Below the pieces are notes generated by a model that worked only from the letters and a program-made list of their open reading frames with translations, ran no database searches and was not told the DNA's origin. Below, in pieces: positions 18,577-28,858 of a stretch of 64,000 bases of DNA. A program made the translations under genes and the position numbers. Position 1 is the stretch's first letter, and every line of letters starts with the position of its first letter. The DNA is from Mycobacterium marinum (GTDB lineage: Bacteria; Actinomycetota; Actinomycetes; Mycobacteriales; Mycobacteriaceae): positions 3,968,001 through 4,032,000 of the forward strand of contig NZ_CP024190.1 in NCBI RefSeq assembly GCF_003391395.1, in the 5' to 3' direction.

Positions 18577-21500
18577 TCATCGCGCCATTCCTCCAAGCAG
18601 ACTCAGCGCCGCCCGCCGCGAAAGGTCTTCGTGGAAGCGTCCATTGCGGTACGAACGAAGGCACCCATAACATGACGTCTCTTCACCGCAATCGCAGTCC
18701 GTCACCCGTTTGACCGCCGATTCGAGGACGACACCGATATTCTCGGCGATCTTCTTCGCGGCGCCGGCCCCGCCCGGGACCGTGTCAAACAGGACGATGC
18801 TGCGGCGGTGGTCTGCACTCCAAGACAGCGCTCCATCGATGTCGTCACGGCTGATCTCTAACGCGTAGGAGGCGCCCTCCAAGATTGCATACAGCGACGA
18901 CAGCCAGTTCGCGTCCTGGTCACGGCGGTACGAAACGCCGTCAAAAGTGAATTCCGCAACGTCGGATTGGTATCGATGACCGAGCGAGATCCTTTCCAAC
19001 GGCCCGTCACAGTCCCCGCCGTTGGCAGGTCGCTGGTGCTTCCGCCGGGGACTCCCCCGCTCGGCGGAGCGCGCCCAACCACACCAATCGCACATCTGGA
19101 ATCCTTCACCTGTCCCGTCCGAAACGACGGCAAGCCAAGCGCGAACGCCAGCACGCGCGGTCACTTTCAATCCATTATGCCCAGACCAGTGATACACACC
19201 GACGTCATTGCCCGGAGTCTCGACATAGCTCCCACCGTGCCAACGGCGTTCCGGAGGCGCGCTACCGACGTCGCGCGTATCGCTGGCTGCGATGAAACCG
19301 AACTCGGGAATGATCAGGGTGCCGATTGCCCCGAATGGATCGCCACAGCTGGGGCATACATCTGCCGGATCGAGATCATCCCCGCGTTGGAATCGACCGC
19401 ATGCTTGGCAGATTCGGTACTTGTGGCGTACCAGCTCTTTGCCAGGGCGCTTCTTCAGGCCCGCCGAAGTCCAGACTTTGCCTCCGGCAACGACTTCGTT
19501 TCCAGGCGCGTAGTCGTAGATCGCCAGGCTGAGATCTCTTGCAAGCTCCAGTTGGCGTCCGACTGGATCCGCCGCGTTGAGCGTACTGAGCTCGACGGTG
19601 TCGACCGGAAAACCGTACTTAGGCAGTATATTTCGATTGGCAAGATACCCCAGCAACTCACGACCTGTGATCGTTCGCAAGGTGTCCTGGAGTCGCTTGC
19701 TCAATCCGAATTTTCGTTCCTTGACGGATTCATCAATGCGCTCTTCGATGTCGGCAATATCCTTTGTGAGCTCCCCTTCCGTCGACTCCAGTAGCTCAAT
19801 CAGGGGCCCAACCCAGCTGCCGTCAGAGACACCTATCGCCGCTTGAACACTCTGCGGAAGGGCGGTGCGTAGTGCCTCCTCCACCGTTGCGGGGACAGGT
19901 GTCAGGTAATCACGCACTCGACTGGCGGGCGATAGACTGCCACCTGGTGTTCCCGAGAAGAACTGGCCTGCCGTCTTCCATTTCTCGCTGCGCTGCTCGA
20001 AGCAATGCCTGAAATACGAAGCCAGTGCAATAGAGTGCGCATGACGACGAGCGATTCGCACATTGTCGATCGGCACCCAGGGAATACGCATACGGCCCGC
20101 AATCATTGCGTTCGGTTGCTGATACTGCGCCAAGTCATGTGCAGACCGGTTGGCGTAAGTTACAACCAATGCCGCAGAAGCTGCTCGGCGTCCGGCACGG
20201 CCGGCACGCTGGACATAGTTAGCAGTCTTCGGAGGCATGTTGCGCATGACCACCGACTGGAGCTCGCCGACGTCGACACCAAGTTCGAATGTCGTGGAGC
20301 ACGACAGAACATTCACTTTCCCTGCGACGAAGTCGCGTTGGATAGCGGCTGCGGCCTTGGCATCCCATTGCGCGGTGTGCTCGCGGGCACTCAGCGGCGC
20401 GGTATTCATAGTTTGGTACAACACGCGGTAGTGATTAGTGTCGTCCTGGGGTGCCGGCAGTTCAAAGGGCTTGAGCCTGCCAATGCATCGGCTGTTAGCA
20501 CAGATGCCGCGTACCGAGAACGCCGTGAGCAACCGGCAGGTATCGCATCGGAACCACTGACGATCCGCGCCGTTACCGACAGAAAACCTGCTGTGATCTA
20601 GCTGGTATACCTGCCCGTGCACCCGATCGGATTCGGCGACCAGAAACCCGCCAGACTCAAGTGCCTTCCAGCAGCCGTCCAAGATCCGGTCGGGGGGTGT
20701 GTCGTTTGACAGTTCCGCGAGTACTTTTCGGAGGAAGATCATCCGGCTATTGGTCGTTCCCGCACCGCTGGGCTTCCAGCTGATGATTTGTTTGGCCCGA
20801 TCAGATCCAGTGGACCGCATCCGTACCCGGGTGTTGCGGGGCGCAAATCGCTCGTCCTTCACGTTGACGCGGTCGAGCACCGTGACAGCGCCCTGAAGCC
20901 GCACTGTCTTGACGAGTTCGTTCAGCAGCGCCCACCCTTCGTCTTCGGTCAATCCCAGTGACGTGAACCCGCGCATCGGTATGGCACTACCCTGACGCAG
21001 CGCCACCCTCATGAGGCCAAGACCTTCCAGTGACTGACGAGTCTCTAGCGTCATCAGCTCACCGGAAATCCACTGATTCACCGATTGGGTAATCTCGATG
21101 TTGCCCAAATTGTGCTCGAAATGTCCTGCTGTTTGCGCCTTCTCGCGGGTCAGTATTGCCAAGTCACGGACAGTGAGCTCGCCCCCCGCTGCCGCAGGGT
21201 CGCGAAGAGCCTGGGTGATGTAACGCCGTTCGAGCATGCGAGTGTACGTGCGGTCCAGGTACGGCGCCGCGAAGGCTGCCGCCTGACGCGAGTCAGAGAA
21301 CATCAGCAACTTGCGTCCGGCGCCCACCTGTTCTCCGGCCTGGTCCTCAGCCTGGGGAAGCTGTTGATAAAGAGCCGTGGTGACAACCGCGGGCGCGGCA
21401 TTCACATCCGTTCGGAGTCGTCGAATTCCTAGTCGTGACTGCGCCCCACACTCGGTACAACGAGTCATGATTCGAGTCGACCGGGGATGCTCGCGCACCA

Positions 21501-23214
21501 TCAACAGCCGCCCGCCGAGACAGTTTGACGACGCACATGCCATAGCTGCAGCATCGGTGAGCAGGCCGCAGCCGGTACACAGGCGTCTAGTCGTGGGACC
21601 AGACTTCGACGATTTGGCGTCGTCTTCGGCGAGCGTGATCTCATCCTCGTCGACAAGCACATCGCCCTGCTCATCCGCGAGGACGAGCCAGTTCACCGAT
21701 GCATCGGCTTTCTTAGCGGGGAAGAAGTACCTTTCGCTAGGGTCGAGCTCACCTGCTAAGTGGACTGCGCCGCAGCGAGTGCAGGTCCCGAACTCAAACA
21801 CCGCGCGTCCGGTATCAGGGTCCACTTCGTGGCGGGACAGAAAGATGCGCGGTCCATCGTCACTGAAACTGACGAAGGCGCCTTCGGTCGCGCGTACAAA
21901 GAGGTGGTACCGAGCCGAAAGTACGGGGTGCCCGGCGTCGTCGTAGACACTGCTTCCGAGCTGGACGAGAGAATCAAGTTTCTCACCCGACTTCCCGTCG
22001 CCAGGCCAAAGTTGTTCCCGCAATACTCGGACATCAACAGGCTGCGCGCTGAGTGCATCTTTGAGCTCGATCATGGACTCTTCGTGGCTGAGCGCATCCA
22101 CCAGACCTACACCAGGCGAGACCATCTCGGCAGGATCGATTTGACCGCTTCGCAGTGCCAGCAACTGCTCGCCCGTCAGGCGCCAGCTCGATTCCGGCAG
22201 ATGCTTCTTTCGTACTGGCTCGACGAGATCCTGTTTCGTCAGGTCACCCTCGACGTACTCGAACGGAGCGTCGAAGAGATTAGCGGCGAACTCCATTGCT
22301 TCGCCACGGGGATCGTTGCGGACGGAACCGGTAAGGGATGCGGAGGTGGCAATACACTGGATGCTCGAATCGGGCGCAACCCGTTGTTGCAGCCGGCGCA
22401 TCAGCAGCGCCACCTCAGAACCTTGTGCGCCGTCGTAGACGTGCGCTTCATCCATCACGATGAACCGCCATGTTCCTGCGAAGGGGCCGTCAAACAAATC
22501 AATGTCCGCCGGGCGCAAGAGCAGATACTCAAGCATCGCATAGTTCGTCAGCAAGAGGTGAGGCGGGCTGCTGCGCATTTCATCACGACTCAGCAGCTCG
22601 TTCGGTAAGCGTCTCGTACCCGGATTGCTCTGCAGGAAATCACTTTCCGCCGCACGCGAATCTTCGAGAGTCTCACCCGTATAGCGACCAAACGTGATTT
22701 CAGGAACTCCCGCAAGGACCGAACGCAGCCGCTTGAGCTGGTCGTTAGCCAAAGCGTTCATTGGATACAGCAGCAATGCCCTAACCCCGGGCCCCAAAGT
22801 TCCTCGCGCTGATTCCTCTAATAGCGAGTTAACGATCGGGACCAGAAAGCTCTCGGTCTTACCGGAGCCAGTTCCGGTGCTGACGACCAAGTTTCGGCCC
22901 GCAACGAACTTTCGGATTGCAGATTCCTGATGAACGTAAAGGGGTTGGTCGATTGAAAACGGTTGTCCGTCAACTCTAACGAAGTCTTGGTGGAGCACTT
23001 CCTGATCGATGAGTTGGCGGCACGTCGCGCCCGTCTCGTAGGGCGGCGTCATCTCAAGTATCGGCCCTTTCGTCAGCATTGTGGTGGCGTCGATTTCGGC
23101 GTCGAATGCCGCAGCGAGCTGTTCGTCGCGCGGGGCAAGAAGCGTCTTGAGATACCGCTTGTAACTACCCTCAATCTGCTTTGCGGTTTCGAGGGGCTCT
23201 AGCCGGTCGATCAT
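18577..23214 (-). CDS. DEAH helicase with C-terminal DUF1998-like Cys domain (DruE-like)
   Basis: The 1545-residue SF2 helicase has motif I STGTGSGKTES (about 112-122), motif II DEAH (255-258), an ATSASLTG motif III, and motif VI QRAGRAGRR. Several CxxC zinc-ribbon pairs are inserted (CTRCGAVH, CTGCGLL, CTECGAQ, FRCDTC, CQACGRF...CPSCGDPFG). The C terminus has GGAGAAKK then CDCGEETSCYGCLRSYRN, the pattern of DUF1998 (MZB) modules in phage-defence helicases such as DruE and DrmA/B. The gene overlaps the preceding gene by 4 nt (ATGA), so the two are co-transcribed. Codon and base use look less GC-rich than the flanking core genes, consistent with acquisition. An RNA/DNA helicase outside defence cannot be excluded. 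Confidence 0.75.
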   Translation of the reverse strand: MIDRLEPLETAKQIEGSYKRYLKTLLAPRDEQLAAAFDAEIDATTMLTKGPILEMTPPYETGATCRQLIDQEVLHQDFVRVDGQPFSIDQPLYVHQESAIRKFVAGRNLVVSTGTGSGKTESFLVPIVNSLLEESARGTLGPGVRALLLYPMNALANDQLKRLRSVLAGVPEITFGRYTGETLEDSRAAESDFLQSNPGTRRLPNELLSRDEMRSSPPHLLLTNYAMLEYLLLRPADIDLFDGPFAGTWRFIVMDEAHVYDGAQGSEVALLMRRLQQRVAPDSSIQCIATSASLTGSVRNDPRGEAMEFAANLFDAPFEYVEGDLTKQDLVEPVRKKHLPESSWRLTGEQLLALRSGQIDPAEMVSPGVGLVDALSHEESMIELKDALSAQPVDVRVLREQLWPGDGKSGEKLDSLVQLGSSVYDDAGHPVLSARYHLFVRATEGAFVSFSDDGPRIFLSRHEVDPDTGRAVFEFGTCTRCGAVHLAGELDPSERYFFPAKKADASVNWLVLADEQGDVLVDEDEITLAEDDAKSSKSGPTTRRLCTGCGLLTDAAAMACASSNCLGGRLLMVREHPRSTRIMTRCTECGAQSRLGIRRLRTDVNAAPAVVTTALYQQLPQAEDQAGEQVGAGRKLLMFSDSRQAAAFAAPYLDRTYTRMLERRYITQALRDPAAAGGELTVRDLAILTREKAQTAGHFEHNLGNIEITQSVNQWISGELMTLETRQSLEGLGLMRVALRQGSAIPMRGFTSLGLTEDEGWALLNELVKTVRLQGAVTVLDRVNVKDERFAPRNTRVRMRSTGSDRAKQIISWKPSGAGTTNSRMIFLRKVLAELSNDTPPDRILDGCWKALESGGFLVAESDRVHGQVYQLDHSRFSVGNGADRQWFRCDTCRLLTAFSVRGICANSRCIGRLKPFELPAPQDDTNHYRVLYQTMNTAPLSAREHTAQWDAKAAAAIQRDFVAGKVNVLSCSTTFELGVDVGELQSVVMRNMPPKTANYVQRAGRAGRRAASAALVVTYANRSAHDLAQYQQPNAMIAGRMRIPWVPIDNVRIARRHAHSIALASYFRHCFEQRSEKWKTAGQFFSGTPGGSLSPASRVRDYLTPVPATVEEALRTALPQSVQAAIGVSDGSWVGPLIELLESTEGELTKDIADIEERIDESVKERKFGLSKRLQDTLRTITGRELLGYLANRNILPKYGFPVDTVELSTLNAADPVGRQLELARDLSLAIYDYAPGNEVVAGGKVWTSAGLKKRPGKELVRHKYRICQACGRFQRGDDLDPADVCPSCGDPFGAIGTLIIPEFGFIAASDTRDVGSAPPERRWHGGSYVETPGNDVGVYHWSGHNGLKVTARAGVRAWLAVVSDGTGEGFQMCDWCGWARSAERGSPRRKHQRPANGGDCDGPLERISLGHRYQSDVAEFTFDGVSYRRDQDANWLSSLYAILEGASYALEISRDDIDGALSWSADHRRSIVLFDTVPGGAGAAKKIAENIGVVLESAVKRVTDCDCGEETSCYGCLRSYRNGRFHEDLSRRAALSLLGGMAR

Positions 23215-26200
23215 CTTCCGCCTCCGATGAGATCACCATGACAGTCGTACAAGACCAGAGCTTCAGCGATCAACAAGTCGTTGGCCACCATGGTCGGGCA
23301 AAGCTGCGCCAAGCGTGCCCAGTCGGATAGCAGACCGGAGTTCAGGTATTGGCCGCCGATTCTTCGGTGTGCTTCAAGCCTGGCAAGAAACGCTAGCGTC
23401 AATGACTGGACCGACATCAGCATCCATGGGTGCTCAGAAGCGTCGATATCTTGCACACGATCGCTACGCATCAGGATGCTTCGGTGCGCCAGCTTGGACA
23501 CGCGCTTGATGGGGCTGATGACCAAGGAGGTCTGTTGCGCGAAGTTTGGCGACCAGCCCGAGGTCAGCCAATCGGTTCGGCGACAGAACGCCTCATAGAC
23601 GGCGGCCCGCAGGGTGTCTGGGTGCAGTTGAGCGCGCGGCACCAGTTGAATTTCCCGCAACTTCGCTTCGACTTGATTGCCAGGCACGAAACTCATCGCA
23701 AGGACATTCGCGTCGAAGCTAGCATCCTTGATGCAGGCAGTCTTGCCGGTCTTCAGCAACTCGATCAGTCGCTCTCCACCCCTATCTCGCATGTAAGCGA
23801 GCGTCTCGGCACGCTCTGCCCGCACCTCTTGGCGACGTTGGTAAAGCGAAGGGAGATCAGCAAGTTCGACCATGCAGCCGAACCAGGGGTGGAAGTGGAG
23901 TTTGTTTAATGTCTGTTCAGCCGTGTAGCTGTGGTTGACAAGCTCACTGCGCATCAACATCGCCATTTTCTCACCGGCGGGAATTGTGCTGTTCCCCAGG
24001 CACTCCAACGCCTTTCTGAAGTCGTCCGCTAACAGGGTGATTAGGCCAGCGAATCGTTCCGCTTTGCCGTCTGCGTGAAGCTTTGCCAATGCCGCCCAGA
24101 CTTCCGGGATCGCGCCGACTTCGACGGGTGCGCTACGTCGGCCAACGAGGTACCGAGACAGCTTCACTTGCGCGCTGGTGCCATCCTCGCGCCACCCGAG
24201 TTGCTCGACCCGGAACGCAGCATCACCCGGCATCGGCGGTGGATCGATCGAAACCCATGGATCATCAATGAATAGCTGACAACGGAGTTCGCCGGCGTCC
24301 ACCAGATGGTCAGGAAGAAGTGTCACACCGTCAACCACCGGCAACACTTCTGCCGACCGCCAGGGCGCAGTGGAACTCCAGACATACACAGCCAAATCCT
24401 CAAGGGCTGCGATACCGTTGAACACCAGCGTGCAGTCGCGCAAGTGCGCCTCGGAGGCGAGACGACGAGGCTGCGCCGAGAGCACCGTCACTTCGATGTG
24501 TCCGCTGTCGGTGCGCAAAGTCGCGACTATCCGTCCGGTGGGATGGTGACGAACGGTGTCAGCGAACTGCTGGATCCGCGACTCGAATACGTCTCCGATG
24601 CGTCTGCGTGGGCTGGGATCAACCTGTAGAAGGTCGTTCATGGCGGAGAAATAGCCAAACTCAACGGTCTCGACACCAGGCACGCGAACCGCGACAAACC
24701 GGTCCTGAGTGAAATCTTCGGGGTCACACACGTCGGCTGTCATTCGCCATGCTGCGGGAGTTCCGACTTCACCGGTTCGTATTTCGACGTGTGGAGGTTG
24801 GAGCACCAGCGCCGCAGAAGCATCCTGGGTCTGTACTTGGACCCTGACCTCAAGGTCGCGCGGGCCAAATTCAACCGGGCCGGCCGGCGATATCGAAACA
24901 CCATCGGCCACTGTTTGGCCTACACATCGGGTGAGCCCCCCAGCTACCGGAACACGAATCAAGGTGTCGAACTTCGTCTCGATCCCCTCGGCGACAAACA
25001 CTACGCATCGAGCATCGGCGCCCAAAGGGCCGGTCACCACGATCTCGAAAAGTCCTAGTTGAGGTCCCGCGGCATCATCGAACGGGTCGACGCAGGTTTG
25101 GACGTCTTCACCTACCCAGGATTCTTCAGCTATCCACTCGGTGTCACCGACCCGGCGAATGCGCACGATCCAATCTGGGCCGGGGTCCGCCAACGACGGC
25201 GGAAGAACGACCCATGGTCGCGCACTATGCACTGACCGTCCATCAGCGGTGAGCACGCCAGCCACGATCGACCCGAGTTCGAAGCTAGGTCTCGCATCCT
25301 TACGCACCAATCGCTTAGTGCCAACTGGTAGACCATCTCGACATAGCTGCAATGCGCTCACGTCATCAAGCTCGAGGAAGGCACTACGCCATCCGTGCCA
25401 TCCGGCAGGGCACCCGACGTCTCGGCACTCAACTGGATTCTTCGTGCGGGCATCGACCAGCTGATAGTCACTCGGCAGGACCGCCCATACACAGTCCTTC
25501 AGGCCATCGCGTCTCGGAATCCACCGGCCATTCTTGTCTAAGGTGAGCAGCGGGTCGGACTTCAGAACCAGAGGTACCGCGGAACCCGCCGAGCCCCCGG
25601 CATGCGAAATCACAGCTTCGCGGACCGGTGCGGGAACCGCCACCCGGGCAGCCGCAGTCTGGGCATCGCCACCCCATTTGCGAGTATTGTGGACTTCACG
25701 GACCTCTCCGTCGAACGACACCCGCCAGGGCTTCTCAGAATCGACCGAGGGCGCGGGAAGCACCAGGACAATCTCATCGTCGTTAACGTCGTAGGCAATT
25801 GTGGGGTGTTGGGCGCCGCTGGAGGTCAGACGCTTTCGGTCGAAGTGAAGCGGCGTTTCGCGTAATCGGATTACTAACTCGTCGAGTAGCGCGCTGGGTA
25901 ACCCAGTGGTCGCGGCGTTCAATTCTGCATTGAGCAGTGTCGGGTCAGCGGTCGTCGCCTCGACGAACTCAATGATCCGGTCGAGGATGTCTGCAGCAAA
26001 CTCGGCCCCATTGACGAGGAAGTTGCGGACAGGCACATCTAAGGCAGCCGCTCGGTACTCCTTGCCGGGTTCTTCTAGCCACTCCATTACCGCGGCACCT
26101 GTTGCGGGGCGCCCTTGGGTGATGTGATCGCTTATTACGACGAGCAAGTCACCCAAGCAATGTACGGGGATGCCAGCATGCAGAGCGAGCGTCATTACGT

Positions 26201-26597
26201 ACTTGCGTGCGCTCTCCTGCTCGATGTCGGGAAACCGTGCAAGCGAAAATTTGTCGAGTAGTTCGGCGACGCTTCGTCTAAGTTCGTTCTCGAAGTCGGC
26301 GTCGCGCGACATGCCCAGCTCATCCCAGAAGCTCTCCCAATAGGCGCCGTGGTCATAGGCAAGCGCCGCATGGCCGACGAGGATCATCAGCGTCAGGGCG
26401 GGGTATCGCTTGACAACTTTCTTGTGCGTCCACCCACGATCGAGTAACTGCCGTGCAAACAGGCCGTACTTGCTCTGAGCATCCCTGACCTCATCTGCGA
26501 AAAAATTGGTTTCGACGACGAGATTCGCTGGCTTCAGGCGTGTCTGCCATTCTAAATCTTTATCAGTCATCCAATCGGCCAGCGACATGACTACCAT
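23211..26597 (-). CDS. large protein of unknown function paired with DEAH helicase (DruH-like candidate)
   Basis: A roughly 1128-residue protein without signal peptide, transmembrane segments or any catalytic motif I recognise. It begins with helical sequence (SLADWMTDKDLEW...), has a long beta-rich middle, and ends in a helical C-terminal third. Its size, its lack of known domains and its translational coupling (ATGA overlap) to a DUF1998-type helicase match the two-gene plan of type III Druantia (druH-druE). The assignment rests on architecture, not on confirmed homology. ATG 26597 is placed 3-5 nt after GAGGTGGG; ATGs at 26588 and 26615 are alternatives. Confidence 0.6.
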   Translation of the reverse strand: MVVMSLADWMTDKDLEWQTRLKPANLVVETNFFADEVRDAQSKYGLFARQLLDRGWTHKKVVKRYPALTLMILVGHAALAYDHGAYWESFWDELGMSRDADFENELRRSVAELLDKFSLARFPDIEQESARKYVMTLALHAGIPVHCLGDLLVVISDHITQGRPATGAAVMEWLEEPGKEYRAAALDVPVRNFLVNGAEFAADILDRIIEFVEATTADPTLLNAELNAATTGLPSALLDELVIRLRETPLHFDRKRLTSSGAQHPTIAYDVNDDEIVLVLPAPSVDSEKPWRVSFDGEVREVHNTRKWGGDAQTAAARVAVPAPVREAVISHAGGSAGSAVPLVLKSDPLLTLDKNGRWIPRRDGLKDCVWAVLPSDYQLVDARTKNPVECRDVGCPAGWHGWRSAFLELDDVSALQLCRDGLPVGTKRLVRKDARPSFELGSIVAGVLTADGRSVHSARPWVVLPPSLADPGPDWIVRIRRVGDTEWIAEESWVGEDVQTCVDPFDDAAGPQLGLFEIVVTGPLGADARCVVFVAEGIETKFDTLIRVPVAGGLTRCVGQTVADGVSISPAGPVEFGPRDLEVRVQVQTQDASAALVLQPPHVEIRTGEVGTPAAWRMTADVCDPEDFTQDRFVAVRVPGVETVEFGYFSAMNDLLQVDPSPRRRIGDVFESRIQQFADTVRHHPTGRIVATLRTDSGHIEVTVLSAQPRRLASEAHLRDCTLVFNGIAALEDLAVYVWSSTAPWRSAEVLPVVDGVTLLPDHLVDAGELRCQLFIDDPWVSIDPPPMPGDAAFRVEQLGWREDGTSAQVKLSRYLVGRRSAPVEVGAIPEVWAALAKLHADGKAERFAGLITLLADDFRKALECLGNSTIPAGEKMAMLMRSELVNHSYTAEQTLNKLHFHPWFGCMVELADLPSLYQRRQEVRAERAETLAYMRDRGGERLIELLKTGKTACIKDASFDANVLAMSFVPGNQVEAKLREIQLVPRAQLHPDTLRAAVYEAFCRRTDWLTSGWSPNFAQQTSLVISPIKRVSKLAHRSILMRSDRVQDIDASEHPWMLMSVQSLTLAFLARLEAHRRIGGQYLNSGLLSDWARLAQLCPTMVANDLLIAEALVLYDCHGDLIGGGR

Positions 26598-26924
26598 TCC
26601 CACCTCGAAATGCATCTGTTATGCCACTGTAGGATGGGCCACTGACGAAAAGTGTGAGATTGCTAGTCGATGTCTCGCTCGGCATCCGTACGTCGATAGG
26701 CACGGAGGTCGGGAGATCTAGCTACCCTTGCTCGCGCACCACACTTCGCAAACATGGCGAGCGCAAGGCCACCTTCGATGGATGCCCTCTACCGCTCAGA
26801 GGGCTACTGCGATGGAACAAGCAGGACCTGAGCCCGCGCCCCCGAATCATCGGTGCCGGCCAACTCATCCGCGACAAGCCGCCATGACTTGCCGCACGTA
26901 ACCCCGCCATCTACCTTCCCGAGG

Positions 26925-27197
26925 GTGAAACCTGCCGAGCTGCGGCCCTATCTCCCCCTGATGGCAGTCGCTGCCAGCCAGGGGCATCAGCTTGGTGCCG
27001 AACTCAACCTCCTGGCGCCGTCCTCGCCAGGGCAGCCGTTTCAACCCACCGCGGCGGTTGACCTGAGCACAGCCGCCCTTTGCACCCGCACCCAAACGAC
27101 GATCGGCAGGGTCGCGGCTCTGGCCGAGAGCTATCTCCTCAACGAGGCGAGGGCACGGGCGGAGATGGCAACCCTGCCGCAAACGAGGCTGGTGTAG
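26925..27197 (+). CDS. small ESX-associated protein upstream of toxin gene
   Basis: A short protein (VKPAELRPYLPLMAVAASQG... then a helical ...RTQTTIGRVAALAESYL...) whose stop codon abuts the ATG of the next gene (TAGATG), so they form an operon. The helical layout and position resemble the small EspC/WXG-type companions encoded next to type VII-secreted toxins in mycobacteria. The frame is open from 26853; GTG 26925 is my choice because the conserved-looking part begins there, but its ribosome site is poor. Confidence 0.5.
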   Translation: MKPAELRPYLPLMAVAASQGHQLGAELNLLAPSSPGQPFQPTAAVDLSTAALCTRTQTTIGRVAALAESYLLNEARARAEMATLPQTRLV

Positions 27198-28370
27198 ATG
27201 TTGCCAACCCTGTCGCAAATCCACGACTGGGACACCGAACATCTCATAACGGCGGCCACCTATTGGAACAAGACCGCCGATCGTTGGGAGGATGTGTTCA
27301 TACAGATGCGCAACCGGTCCCACACCATTTTGTGGGAGGGTGCCGGCGGCGAAGCACTGCGACAACGCACCGGCGCCGACCTCACAATCGTCAGCGCCAA
27401 GGCCGACCAATTGCGCCAAGCTGCCAGGATCGCCCGCGACGGCGCCGGAACCATCGGCACAGCGCAACGCCGAGTCATCTATGCCATCGCCGATGCACGC
27501 GATGCTGGCTTCAAAGTCGACGAAGACCTCTCGGTCACCGAACGCCGAACCAGCGGCACCGTCGCACAACATGCAGCTCGCCAAGCCCAAGCGAAAGCAA
27601 TCGCCGCCGACATTCGGCGACGCGTTACACAACTAATCGAAATCGAACACGAGACAGCCGCCAGAATCATCAACGCAACAGCTGAGATTGCCGAATCCGC
27701 CTTCCCAGAACTGTTCCACAACCACGAACCTGGAATCCATGCCGTCGACGAGCACAACTTCAAACAAGACCCGGTACCGGCCCCCTCAACGGGACCGGAG
27801 CCCGCCAAAGGCCCAAGCGCCGACGACATCCGCAGAGTGCTCGACAAACTCCCCCAAGGAAACAAACCCGAGATTAGAGAAGTTCGTTCGCAGCAAGATC
27901 TTGAGAACCTTTGGAAGTGGGCACAGCAGAACGGAGAGGAAATCCCAAATGGGTACGGCGATCCCGGCAAGGGCATCCGGTACCGACTGCCTGATGGCAC
28001 CATAGTCGGGCAACGCTGGTCCGCAGGGTCCACTAGCAAGCCCGTTCTCGATTTCGATATTCCGAGCAACGGAGGCTATACGAAGATCCACATCAACGCT
28101 CGTGGCGGAGTTCCCGAGATCCCAGCACCAGTCCGGGCCGCGCCAGTCGAGGCGCCACCGGTCCGGGTTCCAGCCGAACCTCCAAGCCTTACGCGCCCAC
28201 CGACCGAGCCAATGCCCGGCCGCTTCGGGCCAGCTCCACCACTAGCCGGCGGTGGCCTGGTGCCGCCCGAATCCACACCACACCCCGTACACCCGCCGCA
28301 CAGCCACCACGGCCCCCCAGTGATGGGCAAAGACGAACTAGCTGACCTAGATGAGTTCACCGGAGGATGA
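27198..28370 (+). CDS. type VII-secreted polymorphic toxin candidate
   Basis: The 390-residue protein has three parts. A long helical N-terminal domain with a WXG-type turn (ILWEGAGGEALRQRTGAD, about 50-67) is typical of ESX/LXG toxin carriers. A linker follows, then a compact module at about 225-300 (VRSQQDLENLWKWAQQNG...RLPDGTIVGQRWSAGS...GGYTKIHINARGG) resembling short C-terminal toxin domains of polymorphic toxins. A Pro/His-rich tail ends the protein. The activity of the module is not recognised. The small gene upstream and the 137-residue gene 74 nt downstream fit a companion-toxin-immunity arrangement. Confidence 0.6.
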   Translation: MLPTLSQIHDWDTEHLITAATYWNKTADRWEDVFIQMRNRSHTILWEGAGGEALRQRTGADLTIVSAKADQLRQAARIARDGAGTIGTAQRRVIYAIADARDAGFKVDEDLSVTERRTSGTVAQHAARQAQAKAIAADIRRRVTQLIEIEHETAARIINATAEIAESAFPELFHNHEPGIHAVDEHNFKQDPVPAPSTGPEPAKGPSADDIRRVLDKLPQGNKPEIREVRSQQDLENLWKWAQQNGEEIPNGYGDPGKGIRYRLPDGTIVGQRWSAGSTSKPVLDFDIPSNGGYTKIHINARGGVPEIPAPVRAAPVEAPPVRVPAEPPSLTRPPTEPMPGRFGPAPPLAGGGLVPPESTPHPVHPPHSHHGPPVMGKDELADLDEFTGG

Positions 28371-28444
28371 CACCCGGAAGTACACATGCCACGCGTCGCT
28401 AGATAATCGACAGCCTCAAGACACCGCCGAACAATGGAGAAACG

Positions 28445-28858
28445 ATGACTCAATCCGATGAGGCCCCCCGCGCCGGAAAGCCTCCCGACATGAACTCGGA
28501 GGAGCGGCTGCGTGCAGAGCTTCTGACGAGCGGCCTCGAGGATTGGGTTCCGCTTGCGGAAGTTGAAACCGTAATCAACCGCGCCAACCTGGCCGACTCC
28601 CTCACCGCCCTTCAGGACCTGGCACTGAGAACCATCCGGTCGTTGCTGGCAGACGGACTAATGCGCATTGGGGATCTCCCCCACCCAGGGGAGGATTTCG
28701 CAGGATGGGACGTCTCCATCGACGCGGCCATGCAGCGCGTTTACGATCTCTTCGTAGGCCATTACCACGAGCGCGCATTGTGGGACCTCACCATCTGGCT
28801 AGGACTCACTCCCGACGGTGAAAAGCTTGCCCGCACTCTCTATAGTCACCCAACCTGA
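28445..28858 (+). CDS. probable immunity protein for the upstream toxin
   Basis: The 137-residue acidic soluble protein (LRAELLTSGLEDWVPLAEVE... then DLFVGHYHERALWDLTIWLG) has no signal peptide or membrane segment. Its position directly after the toxin-like gene in the same direction, its size and its acidity are those of immunity proteins. I do not recognise the family from sequence alone, so the function is inferred from context. Confidence 0.55.
   Translation: MTQSDEAPRAGKPPDMNSEERLRAELLTSGLEDWVPLAEVETVINRANLADSLTALQDLALRTIRSLLADGLMRIGDLPHPGEDFAGWDVSIDAAMQRVYDLFVGHYHERALWDLTIWLGLTPDGEKLARTLYSHPT

Noticed and set aside
18015..18713. A 232-codon frame starting inside the STAND gene end and running through the WS/DGAT copy
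   Set aside because: Only its middle matches WS/DGAT; start and end are out-of-frame sequence, so it is treated as a gene fragment.
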